Under the pieces are notes generated by a model, which had not been told where the DNA came from, did not search any database, and saw nothing but the letters and a program-made list of their open reading frames with translations. Source: an uncultured Fidelibacterota bacterium (GTDB lineage Bacteria; Fidelibacterota; Marinisomatia; Marinisomatales; Marinisomataceae). Taken from it: a DNA stretch of 64,000 nt. Both the position numbers and the translations under genes were made by a program. The stretch lies in assembly GCA_902538565.1 (NCBI GenBank), contig CACBFQ010000001.1, forward strand, positions 124,001-188,000, read 5' to 3'. Each line of letters starts with the position of its first letter. The stretch's first letter is position 1. This document shows, piece by piece, positions 18,392 through 26,007 of this stretch.

Positions 18392-19269
18392 TGTCAATAC
18401 TATTAAATAAAAAAACTTCTATTCTAGTTCAGGGAATTACTGGATCTGAAGGACTATTTCATGCACAGCAAATGCTAGACTATGGTTCTAACGTTGTTTG
18501 TGGAGTAACTCCTGGAAAAGGTGGTCAAACTGCTACAGAAAACAACTTACCAGTTTTTAATAGCATCGAAGAAGCAAAAAAAGAGTTTTCAATTGATGCC
18601 ACGGTAATTTTTGTTCCCCCTAGATTTGCTGCAAATGCAATTCTTGAAGCAATAAATCAAAATATTGGTTTAATTGTTTGTATATCTGAAGGAATACCTG
18701 TTCGAGATATGAAAAAAGTTAAGAGTGCACTTGATAATTCTTCTTCAACACTTATTGGTCCTAACTGTCCTGGCTTAATAACAGCTGAAGAATCAAAAAT
18801 TGGAATTACTCCCGGTTTTATTTGCAAAAAAGGTTCTATTGGTATTCTTTCTCGTTCAGGGACCTTGACTTATGAGGCAATTGACCAAATTGTTAATGTT
18901 GGTTTAGGAATGACTACCGCTGTTGGAATTGGAGGAGATCCAATTATTGGATCAAGTATGATAGATATATTGAAACATTTTGCTGATGATGAAGAAACTA
19001 AAGGTGTTGTAATGATTGGTGAAATTGGCGGTAGCATGGAAAATGAAGCAGCCGAATGGATCAAAAGCAATTTTAATAAACCAGTTGTATCGTTTATTGC
19101 AGGCCAAACTGCCCCTAAAGGAAAAAGAATGGGTCATGCTGGAGCAATTATTTCTGAAGGATCTGAAACAGCAGATGCTAAAATTAAAATTCTAAAAAAA
19201 TGTGGGGTTTCAGTTGCAAAAACAGTATCTGAAATCGGAGAAACAATGTTAAAACTAATAGAGGAATAA
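18391..19269 (+). CDS. sucD: Succinyl-CoA synthetase alpha subunit
   Basis: The 292-residue protein has VQGITGSEGLFHAQQM (CoA-binding Rossmann loop), GVTPGKGGQT, GPNCPGLIT, GILSRSGTLTYEA, and GHAGAII (GKRMGHAGAIISEG) with the active-site histidine that is phosphorylated. It carries the high-energy phosphohistidine while SucC binds the nucleotide. The TAATG junctions with sucC upstream and ndk downstream make pruA-sucC-sucD-ndk one coupled unit. Two track ORFs on the minus strand inside it are shadows. Confidence 0.97.
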   Translation: MSILLNKKTSILVQGITGSEGLFHAQQMLDYGSNVVCGVTPGKGGQTATENNLPVFNSIEEAKKEFSIDATVIFVPPRFAANAILEAINQNIGLIVCISEGIPVRDMKKVKSALDNSSSTLIGPNCPGLITAEESKIGITPGFICKKGSIGILSRSGTLTYEAIDQIVNVGLGMTTAVGIGGDPIIGSSMIDILKHFADDEETKGVVMIGEIGGSMENEAAEWIKSNFNKPVVSFIAGQTAPKGKRMGHAGAIISEGSETADAKIKILKKCGVSVAKTVSEIGETMLKLIEE

Positions 19270-19664
19270 TGAATAATACACTTGCCCTAATTAAACCGGA
19301 TGCTATGCAAAAAGGATTTAAAGATGAAATTAGAAAAGATATAATGGATAACGGCTTTATAATCGCTGAAGAAAAAACACTTCATCTAAGCGTTGAACAA
19401 GCTGAAGGTTTTTACTCTATACATAAAGATAAACCATTTTTTGAAGAACTTGTGGAATTTATGACTTCAAGCGAAACTCATATTATGAAACTTGAAAAAG
19501 CTAATGCAGTTTTAGAATGGAGAAATTTGATGGGTGCAACAAATCCATTAGAAGCTGAACCAGGTACAATAAGAGCAAAATATGGAACAGATATTTCAAT
19601 GAATGCTACTCATGGCTCAGATAGTAATGAAAATGCAGAAATTGAAATAAACTTCTTTTTCTAA
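19269..19664 (+). CDS. ndk: Nucleoside diphosphate kinase
   Basis: The 131-residue protein begins TLALIKPDAMQKGF, has the conserved LMGATNP and RAKYG segments, and carries the phospho-acceptor histidine in ISMNATHGSDS. It balances NTP pools by transferring the gamma phosphate from ATP. The length is slightly below the usual 135-145. Its coupling to sucCD is biologically sensible: succinyl-CoA synthetase can make GTP, and NDK physically associates with it in some organisms. The co-operon function is inference. Confidence 0.95.
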   Translation: MNNTLALIKPDAMQKGFKDEIRKDIMDNGFIIAEEKTLHLSVEQAEGFYSIHKDKPFFEELVEFMTSSETHIMKLEKANAVLEWRNLMGATNPLEAEPGTIRAKYGTDISMNATHGSDSNENAEIEINFFF

Positions 19665-19668
19665 GTTT

Positions 19669-20043
19669 ATGTTGAGATTTTTAATAATATTATTTTTTAG
19701 TTCAACATTATTTTCTCAAGCACAAACAGAAAGTTGGCTTGATTATGTTATTGAAGAAAACAAAGAAGAAATATCTAAAACTTCTTCTATGAATATTGAT
19801 AATGAATTTTACTATACAATCCAAATTGCTGTTAAAAAAACTTTTGATGAAGCAATGGAGGTTGTTCAGGCATTGAATGCTTCAGATATTGATGCTTTCA
19901 TTCAAAAAAATGATGCTAATTCAGAATATAAATATCGAGTTAGATATGGAAATTTTTCCACCAGAGATGATGCTGTTAAATTAGCTGAAAATATTAAAGT
20001 TGAGCTTGGATATAATTGCTGGATTGACAAAACTGAATTATAA
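19669..20043 (+). CDS. Small exported SPOR-domain protein
   Basis: The 124-residue protein has a signal peptide (LRFLIILFFSSTLFSQAQ, cleavage near residue 19), a short linker, and a C-terminal SPOR domain (about residues 47-122) with YYTIQIAVKKTFDEA and YRVRYGNFSTRDDAVKLAENI. SPOR domains bind peptidoglycan stripped of stem peptides at division sites. It starts 4 bp after ndk, which may be incidental to the metabolic operon. There is no enzymatic domain, so a septal or wall-binding accessory role is inferred. The rpmF promoter begins only 7 bp after its stop. Confidence 0.78.
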   Translation: MLRFLIILFFSSTLFSQAQTESWLDYVIEENKEEISKTSSMNIDNEFYYTIQIAVKKTFDEAMEVVQALNASDIDAFIQKNDANSEYKYRVRYGNFSTRDDAVKLAENIKVELGYNCWIDKTEL

Positions 20044-20050
20044 AAAATAT

Positions 20051-20079
20051 TTCACAAGAAAGATTAATTTGTTTATATT
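20051..20079 (+). promoter_or_regulatory. Candidate promoter of rpmF-fabD-fabG-acpP-fabF
   Basis: TTCACA (5 of 6 to the -35 consensus) and TATATT (5 of 6 to the -10) are separated by exactly 17 bp. Transcription would begin near 20086, with an AAGGA ribosome site at 20091 ahead of the L32 ATG. This separates the ribosomal/fatty-acid unit from the SPOR gene. Confidence 0.55.
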
Positions 20080-20100
20080 GCCACCTGGTTAAGGAATAAA

Positions 20101-20277
20101 ATGTTACCAAAAAAAAGACAGTCAAAAACACGTTCTAAAAAGAGAAGGACTCATTATAAGTCCACTTTGGTTCATACAGTAAAATGTAAGAATACAGGAG
20201 TAGAACATCTACCTCATCATGCATATTATCATGATGGCATTCTTTATTATAAAGGAAAACCTGTAGATCAAAACTAA
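20101..20277 (+). CDS. rpmF: 50S ribosomal protein L32, zinc-less form
   Basis: This 58-residue ORF is too short for the track. It reads MLPKKRQSKTRSKKRRTHYK, then VKCKNTGVEHLPHHAYYHDG and ILYYKGKPV. The basic N-terminus with KRRTHYK is the L32 signature. The C-terminal half has only one cysteine in place of the CxxC...CxxC zinc ribbon and resembles the C-minus L32 of Bacteroidota (CPVTGEAHLYHRAYWHEG type). An AAGGA site sits 5 nt before the ATG, and the stop overlaps the fabD start (TAATG). The rpmF-fab linkage is widely conserved, though plsX and fabH, usually in between, are absent here. Confidence 0.93.
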   Translation: MLPKKRQSKTRSKKRRTHYKSTLVHTVKCKNTGVEHLPHHAYYHDGILYYKGKPVDQN

Positions 20278-21161
20278 TGAAGAATTGTTTCATTTTTTCA
20301 GGGCAAGGTTCTCACCGACCTGGAATGAGCTTAAATCTTTATAATACATTCCAACTTGCAAAAGATAGAATTGAACTATCTAATAAGATTTTAGGATACG
20401 ATATTTCAGAAATTATGTTTTCTGCTGAAGAAAATGTATTAAGACAAACACAATATGCTCAACCAGCTATTTTTATACACTCCACAATAATTTTTGATTT
20501 AATTAAAGACCAAAAAGAATGTGTTGCTGTAGCTGGACATAGCCTCGGTGAGTTCAGTGCATTGTACGCAAATAATTTTTTTGATTTTGAAACTGGTTTA
20601 CAGATTGTAAATATTCGTGCAAAAGCTATGCATGATTGTGAGTTAAATAATCCAGGTAAAATGAGTGCTGTTATTGGAGCATCAATTGATAAAATAGAAA
20701 GTATTTGTAATACAGTTGATTGTCAAATTGCAAATATCAACTCTGACTCACAAATCGTTATTTCTGGAAGTGAGGAATCAATTGATTTAGCATCGGAAAA
20801 TCTAAAAACTATTGGTGCAAAAGTAATACCATTAAGTGTTAGCGGAGCATTTCATTCCGAACTAATGTCTGAAGCAAAAAACAAGCTAACTGATATAATA
20901 AATATTTCAAAGTTTAATGAAGTATCTTCCCCTATTGTTTCAAATTTTAATGCAAAACCAAATAGAAGTATAGAAGAAATCAAACATGCTCTAATTGAAC
21001 AAATAGATAGTCCAGTTCAATGGTCAAAAAGTATTAAATCACTAGGCAAATTATCAAACGAATTTGTAGAAATTGGCCCAAAAAAAGTTTTGAGTAATAT
21101 TATCAAAAAAATTGATGATTCATTAACAATTTCAACCTATAATAGTATTGAAAACTTATAA
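20277..21161 (+). CDS. fabD: FabD, malonyl-CoA:ACP transacylase
   Basis: The 294-residue acyltransferase has CFIFSGQGSHRPGM at the N-terminus, the nucleophilic serine in VAGHSLGEFSALY (about residue 88), the arginine-bearing VNIRAKAMHD and the second catalytic histidine in SGAFHSELM. It loads malonate onto ACP. The ATG overlaps the rpmF stop and fabG follows after 9 bp, in the common fabD-fabG-acpP-fabF order. Confidence 0.97.
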   Translation: MKNCFIFSGQGSHRPGMSLNLYNTFQLAKDRIELSNKILGYDISEIMFSAEENVLRQTQYAQPAIFIHSTIIFDLIKDQKECVAVAGHSLGEFSALYANNFFDFETGLQIVNIRAKAMHDCELNNPGKMSAVIGASIDKIESICNTVDCQIANINSDSQIVISGSEESIDLASENLKTIGAKVIPLSVSGAFHSELMSEAKNKLTDIINISKFNEVSSPIVSNFNAKPNRSIEEIKHALIEQIDSPVQWSKSIKSLGKLSNEFVEIGPKKVLSNIIKKIDDSLTISTYNSIENL

Positions 21162-21170
21162 AATTGTTTT

Positions 21171-21902
21171 ATGCTTAACTTTTCATCAAAAACAGCAATT
21201 GTAACTGGAGGATCAAGAGGAATTGGAAAAGAAATTTCTCTTATTCTTGCTCAAAATAATTTTAATGTTGTAGCAGTCGCTACGAGTGAAAAATCTTTAG
21301 ATTCTGTCAGAGACATAAAAAATATACATCCTTTCTGTTGTGATATCTCTGATGAAAAATCAATTGAAAAACTATATGAATTCGTTATTTCAAAATTTGG
21401 TTATGCAGATGTTCTAGTTAATAATGCTGGTATTCATATGGATAATATTCTACTAAGAATGAAATCTGAAGAATGGAATCAAGTAATGAATGTTAATCTT
21501 AATGGTCCTTTTCATTTAACAAAGACAGTCTTAAAAGATATGGTAAAGAACAAGAATGGAAGAATTATTAATATTTCTTCTATTTCAGGAACTGACGGTA
21601 ATAAAGGACAAGGAAATTATGCTGCATCAAAAGGTGGACTGTTGGCATTAACTAAGTCACTAGCAAAAGAAGTTGGTCGTAGAAACATTACAGTAAATTG
21701 TATTGCACCAGGATTAATTGAAACTGATATGACTTCTCACCTTTCTGATACTGTGAAACAGGGATATTTAGATAGAATTCCTTTGAAAAAACTTGGAAAA
21801 CCAAAAGATATTGGACAAATGATTTTATTTTTATGTTCCGATGAAGCCAGTTATATTACAGGACAAACATTTTATATTGACGGTGGAATGTCATTAAATT
21901 AA
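21171..21902 (+). CDS. fabG: FabG, 3-oxoacyl-ACP reductase
   Basis: The 243-residue short-chain dehydrogenase has the NADPH loop [10 protein letters not shown], the NNAG motif ([11 protein letters not shown]), catalytic Ser in [12 protein letters not shown] and the Y-x-x-x-K pair in [14 protein letters not shown], then the C-terminal [15 protein letters not shown] diagnostic of FabG. It reduces 3-oxoacyl-ACP in each elongation cycle. It lies between fabD (9 bp) and acpP (16 bp). Confidence 0.97.
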   Translation: MLNFSSKTAIVTGGSRGIGKEISLILAQNNFNVVAVATSEKSLDSVRDIKNIHPFCCDISDEKSIEKLYEFVISKFGYADVLVNNAGIHMDNILLRMKSEEWNQVMNVNLNGPFHLTKTVLKDMVKNKNGRIINISSISGTDGNKGQGNYAASKGGLLALTKSLAKEVGRRNITVNCIAPGLIETDMTSHLSDTVKQGYLDRIPLKKLGKPKDIGQMILFLCSDEASYITGQTFYIDGGMSLN

Positions 21903-21918
21903 TAAGGAGATATTAATT

Positions 21919-22152
21919 ATGTCATTAAATGAAAAAGTAACAAATATTATCGTAGACAAACTTAGTGTTGAAGAATCAAGAGTTGTGCCTGAGGCAAGTT
22001 TTCTTGATGACCTAGGAGCAGACTCATTAGATACTGTAGAGCTTATTATGGAGTTTGAAGAAGAATTTGATTTAGAAATTCCTGATGAGGATGCAGAAAA
22101 AATTACAACTGTAGGTGCTGCGCTAGAATACATCAACAACCACGCAAAATAA
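21919..22152 (+). CDS. acpP: Acyl carrier protein
   Basis: The 77-residue acidic protein carries [23 protein letters not shown], with the DSL serine (about residue 38) that receives 4'-phosphopantetheine. It carries growing acyl chains for the Fab enzymes flanking it and for lipid A and phospholipid acyltransferases. A strong AAGGAG ribosome site lies 10 nt before the ATG, consistent with the high expression of ACP. The minus-strand track ORF 21894-22139 is its shadow. Confidence 0.98.
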   Translation: MSLNEKVTNIIVDKLSVEESRVVPEASFLDDLGADSLDTVELIMEFEEEFDLEIPDEDAEKITTVGAALEYINNHAK

Positions 22153-22154
22153 TT

Positions 22155-23381
22155 TTGAAAAAAAGAGTAGTTATCACTGGAGAAGGATCTATTTCTCCAT
22201 TAGGCCATAATTCTCAATCTTTATGGGAAAACTTAATTAAAGGGAAATCTGGTATTGATCATATCTCAAGCTTTGATACTGAAAACTTTTCAATAAAAAT
22301 TGCTGGAGAAGTTAAAGATTTTGATCCAAATAATTTCTTTGAAGCTAAGGAGGCTCGTAAGCTTGATAGGTTTACAATGTTTGGTTTAATAGCAGCTGAA
22401 CAAGCACTTCAAAATTCTAATTATAAATCCTCTGATGCTGGAGTTATTGTTGGTACAGGTGTTGGAGGCATGCATACACTTGAAGAAGAACATCAAAAAC
22501 TAATTAAAAAAGGTCAACGTGGCGTATCACCATTTTATGTTCCAAAAATGATTCCAAACATCGCTGGAGGACAAATTGCTATCAAACATAATTTGCATGG
22601 TTTAAACTTTTCAATGTCTACTGCCTGTTCTTCTGCTACAGATGCAATTGGGATGGCATACAGATTAATATCCAATGGATACTCCAAAGCTATTCTTTGT
22701 GGTGGAGCTGAAGGAGGTATAACCCCTCTTACTCTTTCAGGATTTGCTAATATGAAAGCCTTATCAAAAAATAATGAAAATCCTCAAGGTGCTTCAAAAC
22801 CATTCGATAAGCATAGGAACGGATTTATTTTATCCGAAGGTTCAGGAATGTTAATGTTAGAAGATTATGATGAAGCAAAGAAACGTGATGCTAATATCAT
22901 TGGAGAAATTATCGGATATGGAATAACGAATGATGCTTTTCATATCACTCAACCTGACAATGAAAGTACTGGTGCATCAAACGCAATAACTATGGCACTA
23001 AATGATGCTGAAATTGATACATCTGAAGTGGAATATATTAATGCTCACGGCACATCAACATATTTTAACGATATGCTGGAAACTCAAGCCATTAAAAAGG
23101 TTTTTGGCAAGTATGCTAAAAATGTATCTATAAGCTCAACAAAGTCTATGACAGGCCATCTGCTGGGAGCTGCTGGAGCCATTGAAGCTATTACATGTAT
23201 AAATACTCTAAATAATGGTATTATTCCACCAACCATCAATTACATTAATCCTGACCCTGAATGCGACCTAGACTATACTCCAAATGAAGCATTTAAAAAG
23301 GATATAAATATCTCAATGAGTAATTCATTTGGTTTTGGTGGACATAACTCAGTTGTGATTTTTAAGAAATTTTCTTCTTAA
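22155..23381 (+). CDS. fabF: FabF, 3-oxoacyl-ACP synthase II
   Basis: The 408-residue condensing enzyme starts KKRVVITGEGSISPLG, has the catalytic cysteine in SMSTACSSATDAIGMA (about residue 163), and histidines in INAHGTSTYFNDMLET and SMTGHLLGAAGAIEA. It elongates acyl-ACP with malonyl-ACP. The initiator is TTG at 22155, two bases after the acpP stop; the family N-terminus confirms this start. The 3' end overlaps the convergent SIS isomerase gene by 20 bp with no room for a separate terminator. Confidence 0.97.
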   Translation: MKKRVVITGEGSISPLGHNSQSLWENLIKGKSGIDHISSFDTENFSIKIAGEVKDFDPNNFFEAKEARKLDRFTMFGLIAAEQALQNSNYKSSDAGVIVGTGVGGMHTLEEEHQKLIKKGQRGVSPFYVPKMIPNIAGGQIAIKHNLHGLNFSMSTACSSATDAIGMAYRLISNGYSKAILCGGAEGGITPLTLSGFANMKALSKNNENPQGASKPFDKHRNGFILSEGSGMLMLEDYDEAKKRDANIIGEIIGYGITNDAFHITQPDNESTGASNAITMALNDAEIDTSEVEYINAHGTSTYFNDMLETQAIKKVFGKYAKNVSISSTKSMTGHLLGAAGAIEAITCINTLNNGIIPPTINYINPDPECDLDYTPNEAFKKDINISMSNSFGFGGHNSVVIFKKFSS

Positions 23382-24318
23382 GTAAATCAATTGATTTCAC
23401 AGCATCAATATCAACATCATTTAGAACACCACACCAGTAACTAAGCCAATCAATATAGTTTATTAAGAAAAATAATGATGTAAGATTTTTTGGCACCTTA
23501 TCAGGTACTGATAAATGAGCAACATGGGAGACTTTTTTTGATAAAATTTCATTTGTGATTTTCATTCTCTCAAGATTTTTTGGCCAGCCTATATGAATCC
23601 AAATCATCGAAAAAGATTTTTTATCTATATTATTATTTTCCCAACCTATAATTTCATTATGATTCATTTCTGGGATTGTAATGTTATATGATAACATCTT
23701 ACTATTTTCATTTAATTGACATTTCAAACGAAATCCAATTGATGAGAGGTCTTCTTCAGAAACAATTATTGGCATAGTCTTATGAATTTTTTTTGCTAAA
23801 GCATATACTTCAGAGTTTTGAGTAGATGATTCTTCTGCAAATGATTCAAGGCAATCAAAATCTATGTTAGAAACTCCTTCCTTATCAAACAGAGATATAA
23901 GAAATGTTAATGAAAATCCTAAAGCTGATCTAGGTGGATATCCTTTAGGCAATAAATGAAATTTAATATCATCAGACTTAGCTTTTTTAAGCAACTCTCC
24001 CCCAGTTGTAACAACCAATGCGTGCTCAGTTAATCTTACAGCGTAATCGTAGTAGGATAAAGTTTCTTCAGTATTGCCTGAATAAGAACATATAATGACT
24101 AAGGTGTATTCATCTATTGGAGTATTAGGAAAATAATTTCTTTCAACAACTATTTCCATTTCAGGAAATAAATCTTTTAAAATTAGTCCAGCAATAGCAG
24201 AACCTCCCATGCCAGCAATTACTACTTTACCCACCTCTTCAAAATTTAAATTATCTTCTTTAATATTTTTTAAAGAATTTTGGATATGTTTTGGAAAGTT
24301 TTGAATGTGCTCAATCAT
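23362..24318 (-). CDS. Bifunctional phosphoglucose/phosphomannose isomerase (SIS domain)
   Basis: The 318-residue protein has two SIS folds with VVIAGMGGSAIAGLILKD near the N-terminus, the sugar-phosphate loop CSYSGNTEETLSYY, LPKGYPPRSALGFS and the MNHNEIIGWE glutamate/histidine motif of the archaeal/bacterial bifunctional PGI/PMI family. It interconverts glucose-6-P, fructose-6-P and mannose-6-P. It is last in a coupled minus-strand run and overlaps the polyprenyl synthase by 4 bp (ATGA). The neighbouring phosphomannomutase suggests that its mannose-6-P activity feeds GDP-mannose synthesis. Classical pgi is not in the window, so the glycolytic contribution is unknown. Confidence 0.9.
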   Translation of the reverse strand: MIEHIQNFPKHIQNSLKNIKEDNLNFEEVGKVVIAGMGGSAIAGLILKDLFPEMEIVVERNYFPNTPIDEYTLVIICSYSGNTEETLSYYDYAVRLTEHALVVTTGGELLKKAKSDDIKFHLLPKGYPPRSALGFSLTFLISLFDKEGVSNIDFDCLESFAEESSTQNSEVYALAKKIHKTMPIIVSEEDLSSIGFRLKCQLNENSKMLSYNITIPEMNHNEIIGWENNNIDKKSFSMIWIHIGWPKNLERMKITNEILSKKVSHVAHLSVPDKVPKNLTSLFFLINYIDWLSYWCGVLNDVDIDAVKSIDLLKKKIS

Positions 24319-25271
24319 TTATTTCTCTTAACAATATAGCTAATTAACTCATTTAAACCACCCTGAATCTCATTAGGAAGTTCATTAATTATATCATTAC
24401 ATTGACTTATATAATCTGCTAAAAGCTTATCAGATTCTTCCTTTAGATTATTTTCAATAAAAAAATCATAAATTGATTTTTTCTTACTTGAAATATTTTC
24501 GTGATTAGTAGATTCAATTAACTTTTTCCATTCGCTTAAGTTTTTTTCCATAGCAAAGCATGTTAAAATTGTTTTCTTATTTCTTTCTATGTCTGAAAAA
24601 GTACCCTTACCCATATTTTCGCTGTCTGTTTCAAGCTCAAGAATATCATCCTGAATTTGAAAAATCACTCCCAAGTTTCTTCCAAGTTTTTTTAATTCAT
24701 TAAGATTTTTTTCATATTTATCGCTGATAAGAGAAGCAATTTCAAAACATAATTCAAACAATGAGCCTGTTTTTTTTGCACTCATTAATAAATAATCAGA
24801 TACACTTACAACTTCCTTATTTTCAAACTCCATGTCATAAGCTTGACCTTCACATATTTCTAAAATGACTTCATTATATCTTATTAAAATAGCTAAAGTG
24901 TTTTTTTTAATTTTTCCAATAAACAGTGGTCCAAGCGCTCCTAAGCCATCTCCAGAAAGAACAGCATGTGCATTATCCCATTTTGTGTGTATAGTGGCTA
25001 CATTATGTCTTAAATCATCCTCATCCATAATATCATCATGAACAAGAGTGAAATTATGAAGAAGCTCAACACCAAGTGCTCCGTGCATAGAATCTTCTTT
25101 AGAATTTTTAAAAAGTTCTCCAAGAAATAATACCACAACTGGTCTTAAACGTTTTCCTGGTGATTTTACAAAATATTTTATGGGATCATAGAGATAAGAT
25201 GGACCTTCGAAATCTTGAATTTTAGAAAATTCATCTAGAAAATCATTTTTTAAATCATTTAGTTTATTCAT
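24315..25271 (-). CDS. Trans-isoprenyl diphosphate synthase (FPP/GGPP/polyprenyl class)
   Basis: The 318-residue all-helical prenyltransferase has the first aspartate-rich motif LVHDDIMDEDDLRH, GKRLRPVVVLFLGE, and the second motif GVIFQIQDDILELE. It condenses isopentenyl diphosphate with allylic diphosphates in the cytoplasm. Product length cannot be read reliably by eye: residues before the first DDxxD (LGVELLHNFTLVHDD) contain bulky aromatic and smaller residues, and either C15/C20 or a longer quinone chain is possible. Overlaps with the phosphomannomutase (8 bp) and the SIS isomerase (4 bp) place it in an apparent sugar/lipid-carrier operon. Confidence 0.88.
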   Translation of the reverse strand: MNKLNDLKNDFLDEFSKIQDFEGPSYLYDPIKYFVKSPGKRLRPVVVLFLGELFKNSKEDSMHGALGVELLHNFTLVHDDIMDEDDLRHNVATIHTKWDNAHAVLSGDGLGALGPLFIGKIKKNTLAILIRYNEVILEICEGQAYDMEFENKEVVSVSDYLLMSAKKTGSLFELCFEIASLISDKYEKNLNELKKLGRNLGVIFQIQDDILELETDSENMGKGTFSDIERNKKTILTCFAMEKNLSEWKKLIESTNHENISSKKKSIYDFFIENNLKEESDKLLADYISQCNDIINELPNEIQGGLNELISYIVKRNK

Positions 25272-26007
25272 TATTATCTAATTCTTCTAAAATCCTTTGA
25301 GTGTCTTTATATCCATCTTCAGCTGAAGGTGCTCCAACTTGAAAAACAAGACAATTTTTTTGATTATGCATAATCTTTGCTAATGGATAATCGTTACCAC
25401 CTTTCATAGTTCTATCACCAATAAAAATATATTTTTCATTTGGGAAAAACTTTTTCACCTCACCTAATACTTGAGATTTATTCATACCTCTTGGAGTAAT
25501 ATCAATGGATATTTGACCACCGATTACTGCATCAAGATTATCCCATTTAGCCATTATCTCTTCAGCAATATTATTTCTTTCGTTTGATTCACAATCATAT
25601 TTAAAATAATGTAATCTTTGTTCTAATGAACAATCTCTACCTACAACGCTGAAATTGAGCATGGAACCTCTATCTTCAATATGATTACCTGCTCTTACAG
25701 CATAAGGGCTTTCTTTTAATTGTTCTTCAAGGAAGTGTAGTAAATCGTTTTCTGGTTTAAATTCATGATTATAGGAAAGCTCTCCATTTAGCCAAAGTTG
25801 ATTTCCTCCGCAAGTAAAAACTCCTTCCGATAAATTTAATATGTATTCAGGGACCTGCTCTTTAATCTTCTCAAGATTACTCCCACTCACTAAGAAAAAA
25901 GTATGATTTTTAGCCCAATTACTATAAAACACTTCAAAATCTTTTGTCATTTCTCTTCTCGAGGGAGTTAAAGTTCCATCCATATCAAAAATAAATATAT
26001 TTTTCAT
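25264..26007 (-). CDS. Eukaryotic-type (HAD superfamily) phosphomannomutase-like protein
   Basis: The 247-residue HAD-IIB protein strikingly resembles animal/plant PMM: the nucleophile motif FDMDGTLTPSRREM, the substrate motif RGSMLNFSVVGRDCS, then GGQISIDITPRGMNKSQVL and IFIGDRTMKGGNDYPL, ending DTQRILEEL. In human PMM2 the corresponding segments are FDVDGTLTAPR, RNGMLNVSPIGR, GGQISFDVFPDGW and FFGDKTMPGGND (from memory). It should convert mannose-6-P to mannose-1-P. Most bacteria use the unrelated alpha-D-phosphohexomutase for this. Co-location with a phosphomannose isomerase supports the assignment. The start overlaps the symporter stop as TAATG. A generic HAD sugar phosphatase is the alternative. 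Confidence 0.82.
   Translation of the reverse strand: MKNIFIFDMDGTLTPSRREMTKDFEVFYSNWAKNHTFFLVSGSNLEKIKEQVPEYILNLSEGVFTCGGNQLWLNGELSYNHEFKPENDLLHFLEEQLKESPYAVRAGNHIEDRGSMLNFSVVGRDCSLEQRLHYFKYDCESNERNNIAEEIMAKWDNLDAVIGGQISIDITPRGMNKSQVLGEVKKFFPNEKYIFIGDRTMKGGNDYPLAKIMHNQKNCLVFQVGAPSAEDGYKDTQRILEELDNNE

Noticed and set aside
23362-23381. Terminator between fabF and the SIS gene
   Set aside because: The genes overlap convergently by 20 bp and no GC-rich stem with a T run is visible.
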